A stretch of DNA of 64,000 nucleotides from contig JAJVDF010000261.1 in NCBI GenBank assembly GCA_022410635.1, positions 1,363,621 to 1,427,620 on the forward strand, in the 5' to 3' direction. How positions within the stretch are numbered: the first letter of the stretch is position 1; each line of letters opens with the position of its first letter. This DNA is from Tretioscincus oriximinensis. Its lineage: Eukaryota; Chordata; Lepidosauria; Squamata; Gymnophthalmidae. Below the pieces are notes generated by a model that worked only from the letters and a program-made list of their open reading frames with translations, searched no databases and was not told the origin of the DNA. Positions 1 to 10,705 of the stretch are shown piece by piece. Both the position numbers and the translations under genes were made by a program.

Positions 1-370
1 TCGATCCAGCCGCCGATTTCTCTTCCGGCAGCAAAGAATTAGCCGGCCGATGAGCCGCGCTAATAATTGCTGCCAGGCCACGCAACCCCTGACGTGCCCA
101 GTAGGGAGGACGCCTGGAAAACCAGGCGGCCAGTCCCTCTGGGAAGTCTCGGGGCTCCGTCCCTCCCTCCAGGCCTCTTAACTCCGTTCGGAGTGTGGCG
201 AGGGGGGGCGATGCAGGATCGAAGAATAACGTTGGTCGTTCAGTTTGGCTGAGCGACGAAGAAAGCACTGGGGGTAAGGGGGAGGAANCAGCANTTTTAT
301 ATTGGGGGCGTGTTAGCCCCATGGTCGTATCAGAGGGCTGGGGCGGAGCCCAACCCCAGAGGAGGCAGTC
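1..370. promoter_or_regulatory. CpG-rich patch inside the SMARCAL1 gene body
   Basis: The first ~265 bases are GC-rich and carry about 23 CpG dinucleotides (counted by eye), unlike the AT-rich, CpG-poor introns around them. A good plus-strand 5' splice-donor match (GGGGTAAGG, intron side starting at 274) follows the densest part. This could be an unmethylated internal or antisense promoter with a non-coding first exon, the edge of a CpG-rich mobile element, or a misjoin. No open frame here resembles a known protein. It lies in the intron after SMARCAL1 residue 657, where more helicase exons should follow to the left. Confidence 0.45.
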
Positions 371-893
371 CTCCCGAAATGGTTCAGGGGAAATGGGACA
401 TATATGGGCTTATATTATGGGCTTCAGAATGATCTTAAACTGCTTTTTTTNAAAAAATCATTGGTATAATTCCAATACAAAGCAAGCACTGGACTCTATG
501 CTCAAGGAAGGAAGGGTGATAATAACAACTATTTAACGATAGTAAGAATATGCACATGAAAGATAAATATTGCTAGGGCATCCTTTCTCCTTTTTAAAAA
601 TCACAAACTTCCTTTTTCTTGAAACACAGAAGTCTGATATATTTTGGTTGAGATCCCTAGACTTTCATATAAGAAAGTATCCACTGAACCTGAGAACTGA
701 TTCACACCACACTTACTGTAAGTATCTTTCTTATGTTCATAAGACAACAAAACATCAGAATTCCTTTTTAGGCTTATGACCTCTCTGTCTTTCTGTCTTT
801 CTGTCAATACTAAATAATAAGCTTCTGTTTTTATTATAATTACTTCCAAATAATAATTCCCTAGACGCTGTTCCAAAACTGAACTCAAATTAC
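371..893. other. SMARCAL1 intron, no feature seen
   Basis: AT-rich intron sequence downstream, in the SMARCAL1 sense, of the exon at 894-1034. I see no repeat, exon or RNA gene that I can support. The next expected SMARCAL1 exon (start of the second helicase lobe) is not here and must lie left of the window. Confidence 0.5.
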
Positions 894-1034
894 CTGTTTA
901 GCATCACAATAGCGCAGCCCAAAGGCATGGAACTGAGGAAATAAAGATGGTTTTACAGCTGCAATCTGTGTATACAGTTCTGCAGGGCGTGACATAGCAG
1001 GGGTTCCAGACAACAAGATGACCCGTTTGGCAGC
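894..1034 (-). CDS. SMARCAL1: SMARCAL1 coding exon 9 of those visible (SNF2 motif III region)
   Basis: This exon has 141 nt and encodes residues 611-657 of the visible protein, entering and leaving in phase 0. On the minus strand it runs from acceptor CTTTAG|GCTGCC to donor CAG|GTAATT. It encodes [20 protein letters not shown] and continues through [16 protein letters not shown]. The SGTP box is SNF2 motif III, which couples ATP hydrolysis to DNA translocation in the first RecA-like lobe. There are no stops or ambiguous bases. The remaining C-terminal lobe (motifs IV-VI) is not in the window; human SMARCAL1 has about 954 residues, so roughly two thirds of the protein is visible. Confidence 0.95.
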
Positions 1035-1924
1035 CTAAAGGATTAGAAACATATGCAAGGTTAATTACATGGCCCTATACCACGATGAGATGAGCCAAGA
1101 TTACAGCTAACATGACACTGCAAGCGATAAAAGTGAGTTATTGAATTAAAACATATATAGTCTTGCTTCTACAGGCAATGACTGAACACACCATTCTCGG
1201 CCTAAAGCGACCAACTGCAACATGGCAGCAACGTTGTCTTACTTAAAATAATTGAAATTCACTGAAGGCACATTAGGAAACAGAGTACCTAATGACAGGA
1301 TACAATCTTGCCCTTTAAAAATGTTTTGATAGTGTGTATCTTTTTTTAGAAAAAAAATCATATTTTGTTACCCGCCCGGGGACCAATGGTGAAGGGCAGG
1401 ATAAAAATAATTTTTAATTGCTTTTTACATATTCATTCAGGACATACAAATAACAATAACAATTGCCTTACAAACATAGACAGGGAATAACACACCCCTT
1501 TCCCTCCTTCTGATGGTTATATCAGTCTTTTAATCTCGTCTTATTCTACTCTTCTCTGCTCGAAGAACATTAAGGTTGTTTCCACCAGTATTTCATTTGT
1601 CGCAATAAAGTATCTCTCACTTTTCACTCCATGTCACCTTTGGCACCTTTAACATTCTGCATCAGAAATCTAACAATGTGGAGGAGGAGTAATACAAACT
1701 CTTACTGACATTTCACGCTTTTTCACAAAGCAAGGTAAGAAGTAAACACCTGACGTTCCATTTAGTTTGGGGAACAATTAACAATGCATATTAACTTGCA
1801 AAATGAATTTCAATGAATTTAATTTACTTTGTGTAATTTATTAGATTTATCTCACATATCTTTCATTTAAAATTCTTAACAACAACAACAATAATAATAA
1901 CAACAACATTACTAATTCGCTTAC
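1035..1924. other. SMARCAL1 intron with a short repeat tail and AAC/AAT tract
   Basis: At about 1380-1415 the sequence GGACCAATGGTGAAGGGC leads into GGATAAAAAT. The same motif recurs at 59283-59310, so it is probably the 3' tail of an old LINE/SINE family. An (AAC)n/(AAT)n microsatellite lies at about 1880-1908, just downstream, in the gene sense, of the DESH exon's donor. Nothing else is recognised. Confidence 0.45.
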
Positions 1925-1990
1925 TTTTAGAAGAGGCAATGCAGCTCGACAGCGAGCAGTTTTTCCATTCTTAAGAAAATGAGATTCATC
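1925..1990 (-). CDS. SMARCAL1: SMARCAL1 coding exon 8 (DESH box, Walker B)
   Basis: A 66-nt exon of 22 codons (residues 589-610), phase 0 at both ends. The acceptor is GATTACAG|GATGAATC and the donor is CTAAAA|GTAAGC. The translation opens with [22 protein letters not shown] is motif II (Walker B) of the SNF2 ATPase: the Asp-Glu pair coordinates magnesium and activates water for ATP hydrolysis. The exon is too short to stand out as a reading frame and was found by searching for the expected continuation of exon 7 (QVVIV) and for splice consensus on the minus strand. Confidence 0.95.
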
Positions 1991-4662
1991 CTGTAATCAG
2001 AGAAGAGAAAGTAATGGCAAACTAATTAAATCTATAGTTGATATTCTCAAATGACACTGAACTACAATCACTACAAATAAGTGTCTAATAGCCCGGAACG
2101 ACTGTATGATTGACATCTGGTGATGCAAGGTTTCAAGTAGTGATATAAGCAGTTCTGGGGTTTGACCTATATTGATGCAGATAATAAAACAAACTGAAAA
2201 TCTAGACTCCAAACACTAGAATATATTTTTACTCATTTGAAGCAGAGAAAGTTACCTGGCAGCTGGTGAAAAACCTTTGTCAGATAAAGAGGATTTTAAA
2301 AAAATATATAGATACAAAAATNATTCCTTTCCCATGGTATTCCCTTCCTTAAAACACAAATAATTCCCTATTACACCCTGCCATGACTCATCTAAATGAA
2401 AAGGTTAACGAGAAACATCAGAATGAAGGCAATCTAATTAGGAACCAACAGGATTGCTGTTAAAGACTCACCAGGTAGATAATAACCTATCATTTCAGAG
2501 CACCCCTCCTGCAACGAGCTGTATTTCCAATGAAGTTACAACTCTGAGCTTCAGGACACTGAGGAAATTGGCACCCTCCTAGGGAATATGCTCATCTTGT
2601 TGCTTTTGGGTGAGTAAGCAGCCATGCACAGTGACAATAATATACCCTCTTCAACTGTAAGATACTGCTTTTTCCATCTTAGCGAGCTGTTAGATTGTAC
2701 TAATAACATATACCAACAGCAGGGGAATTTAACNGGAAAGCAGAACTCTCTATGGGGCCTATTTGACTTGAAATACTGAATTGGAATACAGCAGCACATC
2801 CAGTAAGTGCATGAAAGAGTCCAAACATCCAGTAAGTACAGGAAAGAGGGTTAAACCATAGGGTAGCTGTGGTTAGTTTCCCCATACACAAACATCTACT
2901 TTGCTTGCTTAAATGCCAACACGTATCCTTTACTCTCACTATTTCCTCTATCAGCTACTGTGTTCATTCAACTGCTGTTAATCTCAACAAAACCAACATA
3001 CTGTATTTTCCTTCGTATACTAAATAAAACGACACAAAAAAAGATTCAGTAGTCATCACTGGCATCCATACTGTAGCCAAGAAAAACGTATTTTTTTCAA
3101 TAATTAAAATTAACCAGCCATGTAAAGCCAGAATGGCCTAGTTGTGGCACTCCAGATATTGTTGAACTACAACTCAGATCAGCCCCAAATCACTCAAACT
3201 GCTGAGTGTTTGGAGTTAAACAAATCTGGATGGTCACAGCTGAGTTACTCCTTGCTACAACGCATGCCAGGTTCAACTGTTCTAGCTCAAAAACAACACT
3301 GAGCAAAGGATTTTAAAAGGAAGCAGATGTTTCTTTTTGCCCTGAAGCTGTGTCAGATAAGGGAAGATCAGAGGATCCTATTCCGAGGCTGCCTCCAGCT
3401 GGCAGCCCCAAATGGTCCAACAGAGCAATATTCCAAACTGTCATTCTAGAATTACCGCTTGCTGCTGAGACAATTGGGCAGCAGAGTGGGGACCACAGGT
3501 AAAAAGGCAGGGACCCATCTTCATCTGACAAGTCAGAAATCCTCCATTCTTTTGATGGGCAGAGAAATTTTCAGAGGCTACATCCAGACCACAAACAACC
3601 AAGAACTTAATTCCTCTTGTCTGAATATTTGCAATGAGAAGCCAAAATNAAGTCAAATTATATAACCAGAAAGCCAGCCAAGTCTCCATCATACTTCCTT
3701 TGTTATTTTTCAACCACTTGGTTGGATTCTAGTAACCTCTGCAGGTAAGGGGAACAACGAAGGGGAACAATCATGGGCGAGTTGAGGCTTCAGAGATNAG
3801 AAATTTTGAGCATGTTAATTATGTTTTTTATTGTTAACTGCCCTGAGACCTTCNGGTGTAGGGTGGTATAAAAATGATAAATACATTCTTCAGCCCTTTC
3901 TCAAAATTANACTTAATAGTACGTCTGTATTCCAGCTCTCATATTTCCTTTTCAGTTGCAAGCAGAAAAAGCTGATTTGCTCCTGATCTTACAAAANGCT
4001 GGAGAACTTTACAAAGTGATCTTTGATTGAAGAAAAAGTCTCCCCTCTTCTTTTGCTGTCATATTAATAAATTCGTTTTAATTGTGCTTTTTACTAGTCT
4101 TNTTGCAATCTGCCCTGAGGACTCTTTAGGTAGATAGCAAGATAAAAGTAGAAATCAATTATGCTTTAGAGAAAAATTGACATTAAAAATTCTTTATCTA
4201 AATCTGACATAAAGTTCTGATCCATTAGGTGGGCACTGAAACTATGCGGCATGAGGTAATTAGTTACTTATACTGTAAATATGAACGCAGAAATCCAATA
4301 GCAAACACAGGATTATTCTTGACCACAGTTATTTATACCAAATAGAATAGTATCTGGAACTGGCTGAGGAAATATTTATAGTCAGAAATCTGTTATAGCT
4401 ATCAAATTTAAGATTTTAATCAACTTAGGGTGCTTAGCAAAGTTACCTTTGACCAACTGTTTTTAATTTAATAAATAGGAGCATAATATGGCCAACAATC
4501 TGCTATGCATTTTAGTGCAGGTTAGAAAAAATCTCTNTATATATATTTTAAATGCTTTCCTTTTCAGAGAATGGCCTAGTTACCTTCCCAATGTTAAAAA
4601 CATACCCATATCAACCTCTGATGAACTAAAACCGGTATCATTCTACGAGAATTCCTACTTAC
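1991..4662. other. SMARCAL1 intron with two old L2-like tails
   Basis: Intron between the DESH exon and the exon at 4663-4821. Two degraded plus-strand copies of the L2-like 3' tail (CTGCCCTGAGACCTTC-type, then a GATAAAA-type end) sit at about 3836-3885 and 4108-4150. The rest is AT-rich with isolated ambiguous bases, and I see no further exon. Confidence 0.5.
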
Positions 4663-4821
4663 AACAATCACCACTTGAAATGTAATTTTGATTTGTTTCC
4701 CCAGCTTGCTGAGAAGATCAAAGGTGACAATGTTTATTAATTTTGCTGACAGACAATCTTTTCCAGTTACTACAACATTGATGGCATCTGGGCTCAGTGA
4801 ATGGAGCCACTTGGTGAAAGC
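4663..4821 (-). CDS. SMARCAL1: SMARCAL1 coding exon 7 (first helicase lobe)
   Basis: A 159-nt exon encoding residues 536-588, phase 0 at both ends. On the minus strand the acceptor is TGTTTTCAG|GCTTTC and the donor is GATTGTT|GTAAGT. It encodes [20 protein letters not shown], then [20 protein letters not shown], and ends QVVIV. This is the segment between ATPase motifs I and II of the SMARCAL1-type SNF2 core, including the [11 protein letters not shown] stretch that is nearly invariant in the family. The frame joins GCAGAG of exon 6 and GATGAATCT of exon 8 without a shift. Confidence 0.95.
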
Positions 4822-5827
4822 CTGAAAACAGTCAAATGGAAAGAGGAAAAAAATCAGTATTTTTTTTCTTTTTGTGATAACCTGCCCCAAAACTTACACC
4901 TACTTTTTAAAAAAGATAATCAGCACCATTCACACAGCAAGTTAATGTCTGCAAACTACTATAGATGCTTTAATAACATTCATCCCTACAACTCACAACA
5001 TATTTTAAACATTTGTTTAAGAATGGATGTGTAATAGCCGTTTTGCACACACTGCAGCAATGATGTTGATTCCATAGATGAATATTACCAAGCCATGGAC
5101 AAGATATGGACAAGAGGGCATTCATGAGTTCATTGGTTTTCTTTTGCCCTACCTTCTACCAGACTGATAGTTTTATATTTAGGTATTTATAAGTCACAGA
5201 CTGTAAGAAAATAAAGTCTACAATACTATACATACTGGCCTGCTTGAGAAGCAGTTTGCACAAATGTAGTCTAATAAATGTAAATCTCAACTATGAAACA
5301 ACCTGCTGTGAAACTAGCGGTGCCCCTCCATACTTTAGGACTGCTGCAGTTTCAGCGGCAATGTGATTTATTTCCTGCTAACAGCATTAGGTGCATAAGG
5401 GGAAAGATGCAAGAAAACTTGAGCTTTCTCTACCCAAAAACCATTCACACAGCAGTCTACCAAAAAAAGAATTCCTGGTACTTTCCAAAAAAAGAAAACA
5501 CTAATGAACTTCTGATATGTACTACCGGAGTAGAGTAGATGAATTTATGTGCTTGGATCCTGCCCATAGGGAAGAACAGAATAGTAATATAATCTTTATG
5601 TATTCTAAAACATGTTAACCCCATAAGTTCCAAATCAAAATCCCTGGATTGACTGTGAAGTTGAGTGCTGGCTTGTGTGAGAGTTGGCTAGGAGAACCTC
5701 TTGAGGGATCTGAAATAAATTTAAGCCAGTATCCTCTGCTTAAANTAGGGAACCAAGCCAGGCTTAATTCAATTCTTATTCTCCAAGAGATTCCCTCATC
5801 TGGGACCTTCTGCTGGTTTACAAAATA
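4822..5827. other. SMARCAL1 intron, no feature seen
   Basis: AT-rich intron between exons 6 and 7. I recognise no repeat or exon here until the MITE beginning at 5828. Confidence 0.5.
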
Positions 5828-6061
5828 CAGGGTGCTTCAAAAAAATGTATACACACTTTGAACTTCCATAGAAAATTTATTTACTGTTCTACAAAGTTAA
5901 ATTTCAGGATTTCCCGATTTGAACAGTATTAACATTTGTTATTTACGTTTTATTTANGTTGGACTTTAAGCTTTCTAATTTCCTGAAATTTAACTTTGTA
6001 GAACAGTAAATAAATTTTCTATGGAAGTTCAAAGTGTGTATACATTTTTTGAAGCACCCTG
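5828..6061. mobile_element. Tc1/mariner-type MITE, copy 1
   Basis: This is a 234-bp non-autonomous element. It starts CAGGGTGCTTCAAAAAAATG and ends with the inverse, TTTTTTGAAGCACCCTG, and is flanked on both sides by TA. Terminal inverted repeats longer than 40 bp (continuing through TATACACACTTTGAACTTCC) make it almost a complete hairpin. TA flanks plus a CAGGG terminus are typical of Tc1/mariner-superfamily MITEs. It has no coding capacity. A second copy lies at 16110-16314. It sits in a SMARCAL1 intron about 155 bp from the donor of exon 6. Confidence 0.85.
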
Positions 6062-6216
6062 TATANTGCCCTTAGCCATTTGGCAAGCTGATGAGAGGAA
6101 TAGTTGCAGTTCTTTCCCCATTTTAGTTCGTTTTTCTTGCTGGAACCAAATATTGTACTCCCTTTTTTTAAAAAAGAAATTAAGGCTTTGACAGAAAAAT
6201 GAATTCTAAAAATTAC

Positions 6217-6367
6217 CTCTGCCCACGTATGTCTCACTGAAGAGGGTGCTACCACCAACAGTGGCCATTCCTTGCGATAATATGCAGCAATACATATCGC
6301 CTGGATTGTTTTTCCTAAGCCCATATCATCTGCCAAGAGCAAACGACCCTCTTTGGAGATTGCAAAA
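6217..6367 (-). CDS. SMARCAL1: SMARCAL1 coding exon 6 (Walker A)
   Basis: A 151-nt exon covering residues 485-535. It enters with two bases of a codon carried over (AA|T, Asn) and leaves in phase 0. The acceptor is TGTATTCAG|TTTTGC, preceded by a C-rich polypyrimidine tract, and the donor is GGCAGAG|GTAATT. It encodes [20 protein letters not shown] and continues [20 protein letters not shown] to [13 protein letters not shown] is SNF2 motif I (Walker A), which binds the ATP phosphates, and PLLVVAPSS is motif Ia. There are no lesions. Confidence 0.96.
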
Positions 6368-6496
6368 CTGAATACAAGGGGAGGGGGGGGGGAGAAATGC
6401 AGAAACATTGAANGCAAAGTAACACATTCATATGATTAAAAACCTTTAGATACCAGTTTAACACGCATTCTTCCAAAGACATTTGTTTACATTATA

Positions 6497-6790
6497 GAAG
6501 AAGAAATGGATTATTATACTCTGCTTTTCTCACCCAAAGGGATTCAAACCAGCTTACAAGCTTCTTTTTTTTTTTTTTTGGGGGGGGGGAGCAATGATTT
6601 ACATTCTATCTTCCCATCACACTGTTATGGAACCTACTCATTTACTTACAAATGCTTGCTTTCAAACAGCAATAGTAGGTTGGCCAATAGAGTGTGCTCA
6701 CCCCTCTCCACAGCAGATACATGGGCCTCGAACACTAACCTCTCTGTTAAAAGGCTGTTGTTCTTAACCTCTGCACCACCACNCCTCTAA
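6497..6790 (-). mobile_element. degraded tRNA-derived SINE (CTT-tailed family)
   Basis: Minus-strand copy that opens on the plus strand with GAAGAAGAA, then CTGCTTTTCTCACCCAAAGG, and ends with a decayed tRNA-like head near 6770. A T/G homopolymer run interrupts it at about 6567-6590. It is the same family as the copies at 22632, 25321, 39292 and 41935 but much more diverged, so it is an old insertion. Confidence 0.6.
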
Positions 6791-6877
6791 AAATTAAACT
6801 TCTCTTTTCAATTCCTCTATGCCAAGGAAGTCCAATCTTTAGGGATACTGCACCCCACACCCCATATTCATTTTCAA

Positions 6878-7165
6878 TGAGAACAAGAAGAACTGGGTTT
6901 TTCTCACCCAAAGGGTCTCAAAGTGGCTTACAAGGGTATTTTTTGTCCGAAGGCTTATATTCTGTCTTCCCCACCAGCAGTCTGTGGTGGTTCCCATATA
7001 TCTAGTTGCAGTCAGTTGCAATTTCTTGTAATTCTTGCTTTCGAATAGCTGTGTTGGCTAGAGCTACAGGCTAGTAGAAGATGCTCACTACTCCCCACGT
7101 CTGACACAGGACTTCAAAACCCAATCTCCCAGATGAGAGACCATCTCTTTAGCTCCTGCTCCATT
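6878..7165 (-). mobile_element. tRNA-derived SINE (CTT-tailed family)
   Basis: Reverse-strand copy beginning ACAAGAAGAACTGGGTTTTT, continuing through CAAAGTGGCTTACAAGGG, and ending in a tRNA-like head at 7120-7165 (CTCCCAGATGAGAGACCATC on the plus strand). It is a second, less decayed member next to the copy at 6497-6790, in the same orientation. Between it and exon 5 (7166-7947) I recognise nothing. Confidence 0.65.
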
Positions 7166-7947
7166 TGTGCTTTCAAACAGCTTCANATTATTAACAAAAC
7201 TTCTAAAAGGTTTAAAATCAATGGAGTGAGAATGAGAGAAGTTTAATAGCGCAGGTAAATAAAGGATGAATACAATTTACAATTTTGAAAAACTGCATAT
7301 TGTAAAGTGTTAAACCAGTGCAAGAGCTCCACCAGTGGAGGCTAGAGACCATGAGGGATAAAGAAGAACTGTTTCAACATTGTCAAACCGGTTACAGTGT
7401 GNGCACATTGGACACAGGGTCTGTGCATCCCTAAACAACAACACTAAAATGGGACAATGTGGCAGAAGCACCGGAACAGCTCTTAAAGCTGTTTTCTTCC
7501 AGAAAATACTGCAGCTTGGCTGTTACGTTGGCATGGCCAAGACTGTGCTTAACTTTGTGAGCAATACCAATGCAATATTTCTGCAAATGACTTATCTGAC
7601 TACCACCACAAGAAGTAGCTTTAGCCATGACAAAAACACAACTTTGTTTGCATGCTTCACAGGAGTGACATCTGGCAGTTCATTGGCCAAATTCAGAGAT
7701 GTATATCATTTTCCACAAAAGATAATTGGCCAAGTCTAATATTTTTTACTCATTTTGTTTTCTTCCTCTATTTTAAAGTGTTGTTTGAAAATCAGATGTA
7801 GTTTTAGTTATGTTTATGCAGAAATATAAAACAATTTCAGGAGTTCAAAAACTTTCAAGCACTCTGTATATCCATTACTTTTTTAAAATTATGCCACAAG
7901 CAAGAAGTAACAATAATGCCCAGCTAATCTTGGACAGCTCGACTTAC

Positions 7948-8131
7948 TTGACACCTTCCCTTTGGAAGGGCATGAGACTTGTCACAACTTTGGAATCCAC
8001 TGTGGAAAGATCTGCTTCAGGGATCTCTGCAGACTTTGAAGACGTTTTCTCAAATTGAGGAGCAAAGCCTTCAACTACAGCCTTGGGCAATGGCTCAAGT
8101 TCTACTGTTGATAAATTCCTTGTGAGTTCAA
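7948..8131 (-). CDS. SMARCAL1: SMARCAL1 coding exon 5 (end of HARP2, linker, start of ATPase)
   Basis: A 184-nt exon covering residues 424-485. It enters in phase 1 and leaves with two bases of a codon. The acceptor is TCTTGTCAG|TTGAAC and the donor is GTGTCAA|GTAAGT. It encodes [20 protein letters not shown], then a variable linker, then [20 protein letters not shown]. The EADLS...LMPFQR segment leads into the ATPase core and contains the Q-motif-like MPFQREGV that precedes motif I. The split codon completes as Asn with exon 6 (GV-N-FAI), as I recall in mammalian orthologues. Confidence 0.94.
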
Positions 8132-8618
8132 CTGACAAGAACATAGAGAAATGTTAGTTTAAAATTTCCGGGTGTNTGGAAATTATTTCAAACTCATGTG
8201 ATTGAAACAGTCCACTCAGAAATGTTGATCATCAGGTGAGTTAAGCACTGTTAAATGAGCACCTACACCCGGGTACAAACTCTTGGCTTTATTCACAAAT
8301 AACAGTGAACTCTAGAATACATTATAACTCTAGGCTATATTATAATTGCAAACAAAAGAAAATCACAGGAAATAGATATGAAGCACTATATCGAGAGGAA
8401 ACATTAAAAAAAGAAAGACAGAACGGAAAGATGCTGGGACNTAACTGTGCGAGTAAAACTTCCAAGTCATAGTTCAAATCTGTACATGTTTTATCCATTT
8501 TAAAAGCCTGGCAATTTGTTACCGAACTACAAGCTGTCAACTTTAATTTTGTTCTTCTATAGAAAGGAGACAGCATAAGATTCCTGCTACATACCAAAAA
8601 TCTTTCATTTTGGAAATA
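8132..8618. other. SMARCAL1 intron, no feature seen
   Basis: Part of the intron between exons 4 and 5. AT-rich, with scattered ambiguous bases, and no recognisable repeat before the Tigger-like element. Confidence 0.4.
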
Positions 8619-8920
8619 CAGTGGTACCTCGGTTCTCNAACGCCTTGAATGTCGACCAAATCGGTGTTCGACCGGCAGATTCCAGAAACTTTTGTCCTGG
8701 AATCCGAACACTGATTTGGAACTCGAACTTCCTTCGGCGTTCTTTCGGCCAGNCGCGCCTTGCTGACGTCATCAGAGTGCGTTTTTTCGGCCAGGCGCGC
8801 CTTGTTGACGTCATCAGTGTGCGTTTTTTCGGCCCGGCGCGCCTTGCTTCGGTTCTCGAACAAATTGGTTCTCGACCGTCCTCCCGGAACGAATTGTGTT
8901 CGAGAACCGAGGTACCACTG
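8619..8920. mobile_element. Tigger/pogo-like MITE with internal 42-bp repeats
   Basis: A 302-bp element with inverted termini CAGTGGTACCTCGGTTCTC and GAGAACCGAGGTACCACTG, flanked by TA on both sides. The CAGTGGTACCTCGG terminus resembles pogo/Tigger-type transposons. Inside, from about 8754, lie two full copies and part of a third copy of a 42-bp CpG-rich unit. Each full copy contains GGCGCGCC-like sequence, and each carries a perfect cAMP-response-element palindrome TGACGTCA (8764-8771 and 8806-8813). No transposase is encoded. Confidence 0.85.
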
Positions 8921-9248
8921 TACAAGCACATGCAAAAGGATTTTTATTTATACTTATGTATCATTTTCATTTCAGATTACTCAAAAAAGCAAGAAACTTT
9001 CTCCCTGCAGAAGGATCCCTACAGTGCACTAGAAGTACAAACTAGGATTCTGAAGCCATGTTTTGGACAATCCAGCCAAAGGAGAACTTCTTCATGTCCC
9101 CAAGGGACTAATTCAGAGAAAATAAGCAAATGGGGAAGTGAACTTGATTGGTTACTCATCTTGGAACTTCTAGCTACAAAACCGTTATAAAGTCAAAAAA
9201 ATTAAATTAAAATTAAATGCAAAAAAAATTTTGTTTTGTCTTTAAGAT

Positions 9249-9805
9249 GTCTTAGCAGAATATGAAGTCGGAAATTTGGATGATAGCAAATTATATAGCA
9301 TCATCTACAAAATCCACTCGGTTTGGTCCCACTAACTCTGAGAGATGAATTTCAATCAACCTGGAAAAAACAAATAATAAATAAAGTTTCAACCCTAGGT
9401 TTTCTACCCGAACATCTTTTAAAAGTGGGTTACGAACAGGCAAAGGCAGCTATTAAACAATGAATTTTTGACATGGAACGTCAGCAAGACCTGGCCAGAG
9501 CCCCTTTTTTTATCGCTAGTGATTCCAGAAAGTATAAGGTAACACCTATGACATATTTAACCAACCTAGAAGTGCCAAGCCAACGTAGGGCTTTTACTCT
9601 AACCCGCTGCCAAGCCCTCCCATCAGCAGTTATTGAAGGAAAATATCAAAGGACCCCTCTAGCTGAGAGACTGTGCCCATGTGGCTCAGGCGATATTGAA
9701 ACGACCGAGCATATACTTCTGTGCTGCCAGTTCTATAGAGACACTAGTCTTAGCAGAATATGAAGTCGGAAATTTGGATGATAGCAAATTATATAGCATC
9801 ATCTA
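9249..9805 (+). mobile_element. LINE 3'-ORF fragment flanked by 59-bp direct repeats
   Basis: An open segment (9473-9763) encodes a LINE-type C-terminus: AFTLTRCQALPSAVIEG, then LCPCGSGDIETTEHILLCC, a CxC...H...C zinc-knuckle-like motif found after the reverse transcriptase in several non-LTR elements. The frame is already broken upstream (stop before 9473). An identical 59-bp sequence occurs at 9249-9307 and 9747-9805, bracketing the fragment. The family could not be fixed. No intact enzyme is present. Confidence 0.6.
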
Positions 9806-10654
9806 AAGAATAAAAGCATGTATGAGATCAAAGCTGCTACATTTATGCCCTAGCTAAGAGAAAAAATATTTGCCTGAATTACTCTTGAGCCTTAACTCGC
9901 AGCTGGAGCAATGTGCATTCAGTTCTCTGCAAATAAATAGATAATTACAAATAATTGTGCAGAAGGGCTGTTCTTCCGAGAAAGGAAGAATGCAAGCGAG
10001 TTTGGATTTAATCTCTACCTTGTGACCAAACAGATGTTAAGTATACATTATTTAACAGGGGTACATTTGCAATCATCCAGCTGCATCATACATTTATGAC
10101 AATTTTGATTCAAAAAATCTGTTACTGAAATATTCTAAAACAGCATTTACTAATGCCCTTTACTGAGCTAGGCAAAAGTGTACAAAGTATCTGCCCGATT
10201 TCTTTCTTTTTAGCCTTCTTTCAAATTCATACTGCTAATCCAAGATTTAGTTCTTTTAGCGATTACTTAAAAGGAGAAAAAGGAATAGCAATGTTCGGAG
10301 TCCTTCTAAGGGAGATGATCCAAACACCCAGGATAAAATTACCAGAGAGGATCGGTTTAGTCCTTGTCTGAACTCTAATACTAAGCTTAACCCTTGAAAT
10401 TGATGGAAGCCAGATTCAACCACAATAATTAGAAGAGACAACTATTGGCATCCCTTATCTAGAAGTAAACTATTAGTGTAGAACCAGTCCAGCAAGTACT
10501 ATTTTTACATCTTGCATAAGCAATATGTAACATAAAAGCATTTTACATATGGAAATGTGTACTAGTAATACAATTTCTAATTCTAAGAAACACTCTTTGG
10601 GGCAATAAACTATTTAAAAAGAGCAAAAACTATTAACAAAAGACATCTCTTTAC
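9806..10654. other. SMARCAL1 intron, no feature seen
   Basis: AT-rich intron between the LINE fragment and exon 4. Nothing is recognised. Confidence 0.4.
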
Positions 10655-10705
10655 TTAGTTTAAGGTAGTCTTCTAACAGGAAATTCCATTTTCTAGTATT
10701 CATAT
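10655..10705 (-). CDS. SMARCAL1: SMARCAL1 coding exon 4 (second half of HARP domain 2)
   Basis: A 51-nt exon covering residues 407-423, phase 1 at both ends. The acceptor is TTTCTTGCAG|ATATGA and the donor is AAACTAA|GTAAAG. Reading through the split codon gives DMNTRKWNFLLEDYLKL. The KWNFLLEDY core is the conserved second half of a HARP domain, which binds DNA structure and is needed for annealing-helicase activity. It is too short to appear as an open frame and was located from frame, splice sites and similarity to exon 2, which has the same length and phases. Confidence 0.92.

Noticed and set aside
6019..6210. C-terminal extension of the Walker A exon frame (…[14 protein letters not shown]…)
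   Set aside because: It reads through the donor at 6216 into intron and MITE; the next true residues are in exon 7.
8621..9190. 189-codon plus-strand frame across the Tigger-like element
   Set aside because: It runs through terminal inverted repeats and tandem units and overlaps several frames on the other strand; no transposase motifs.
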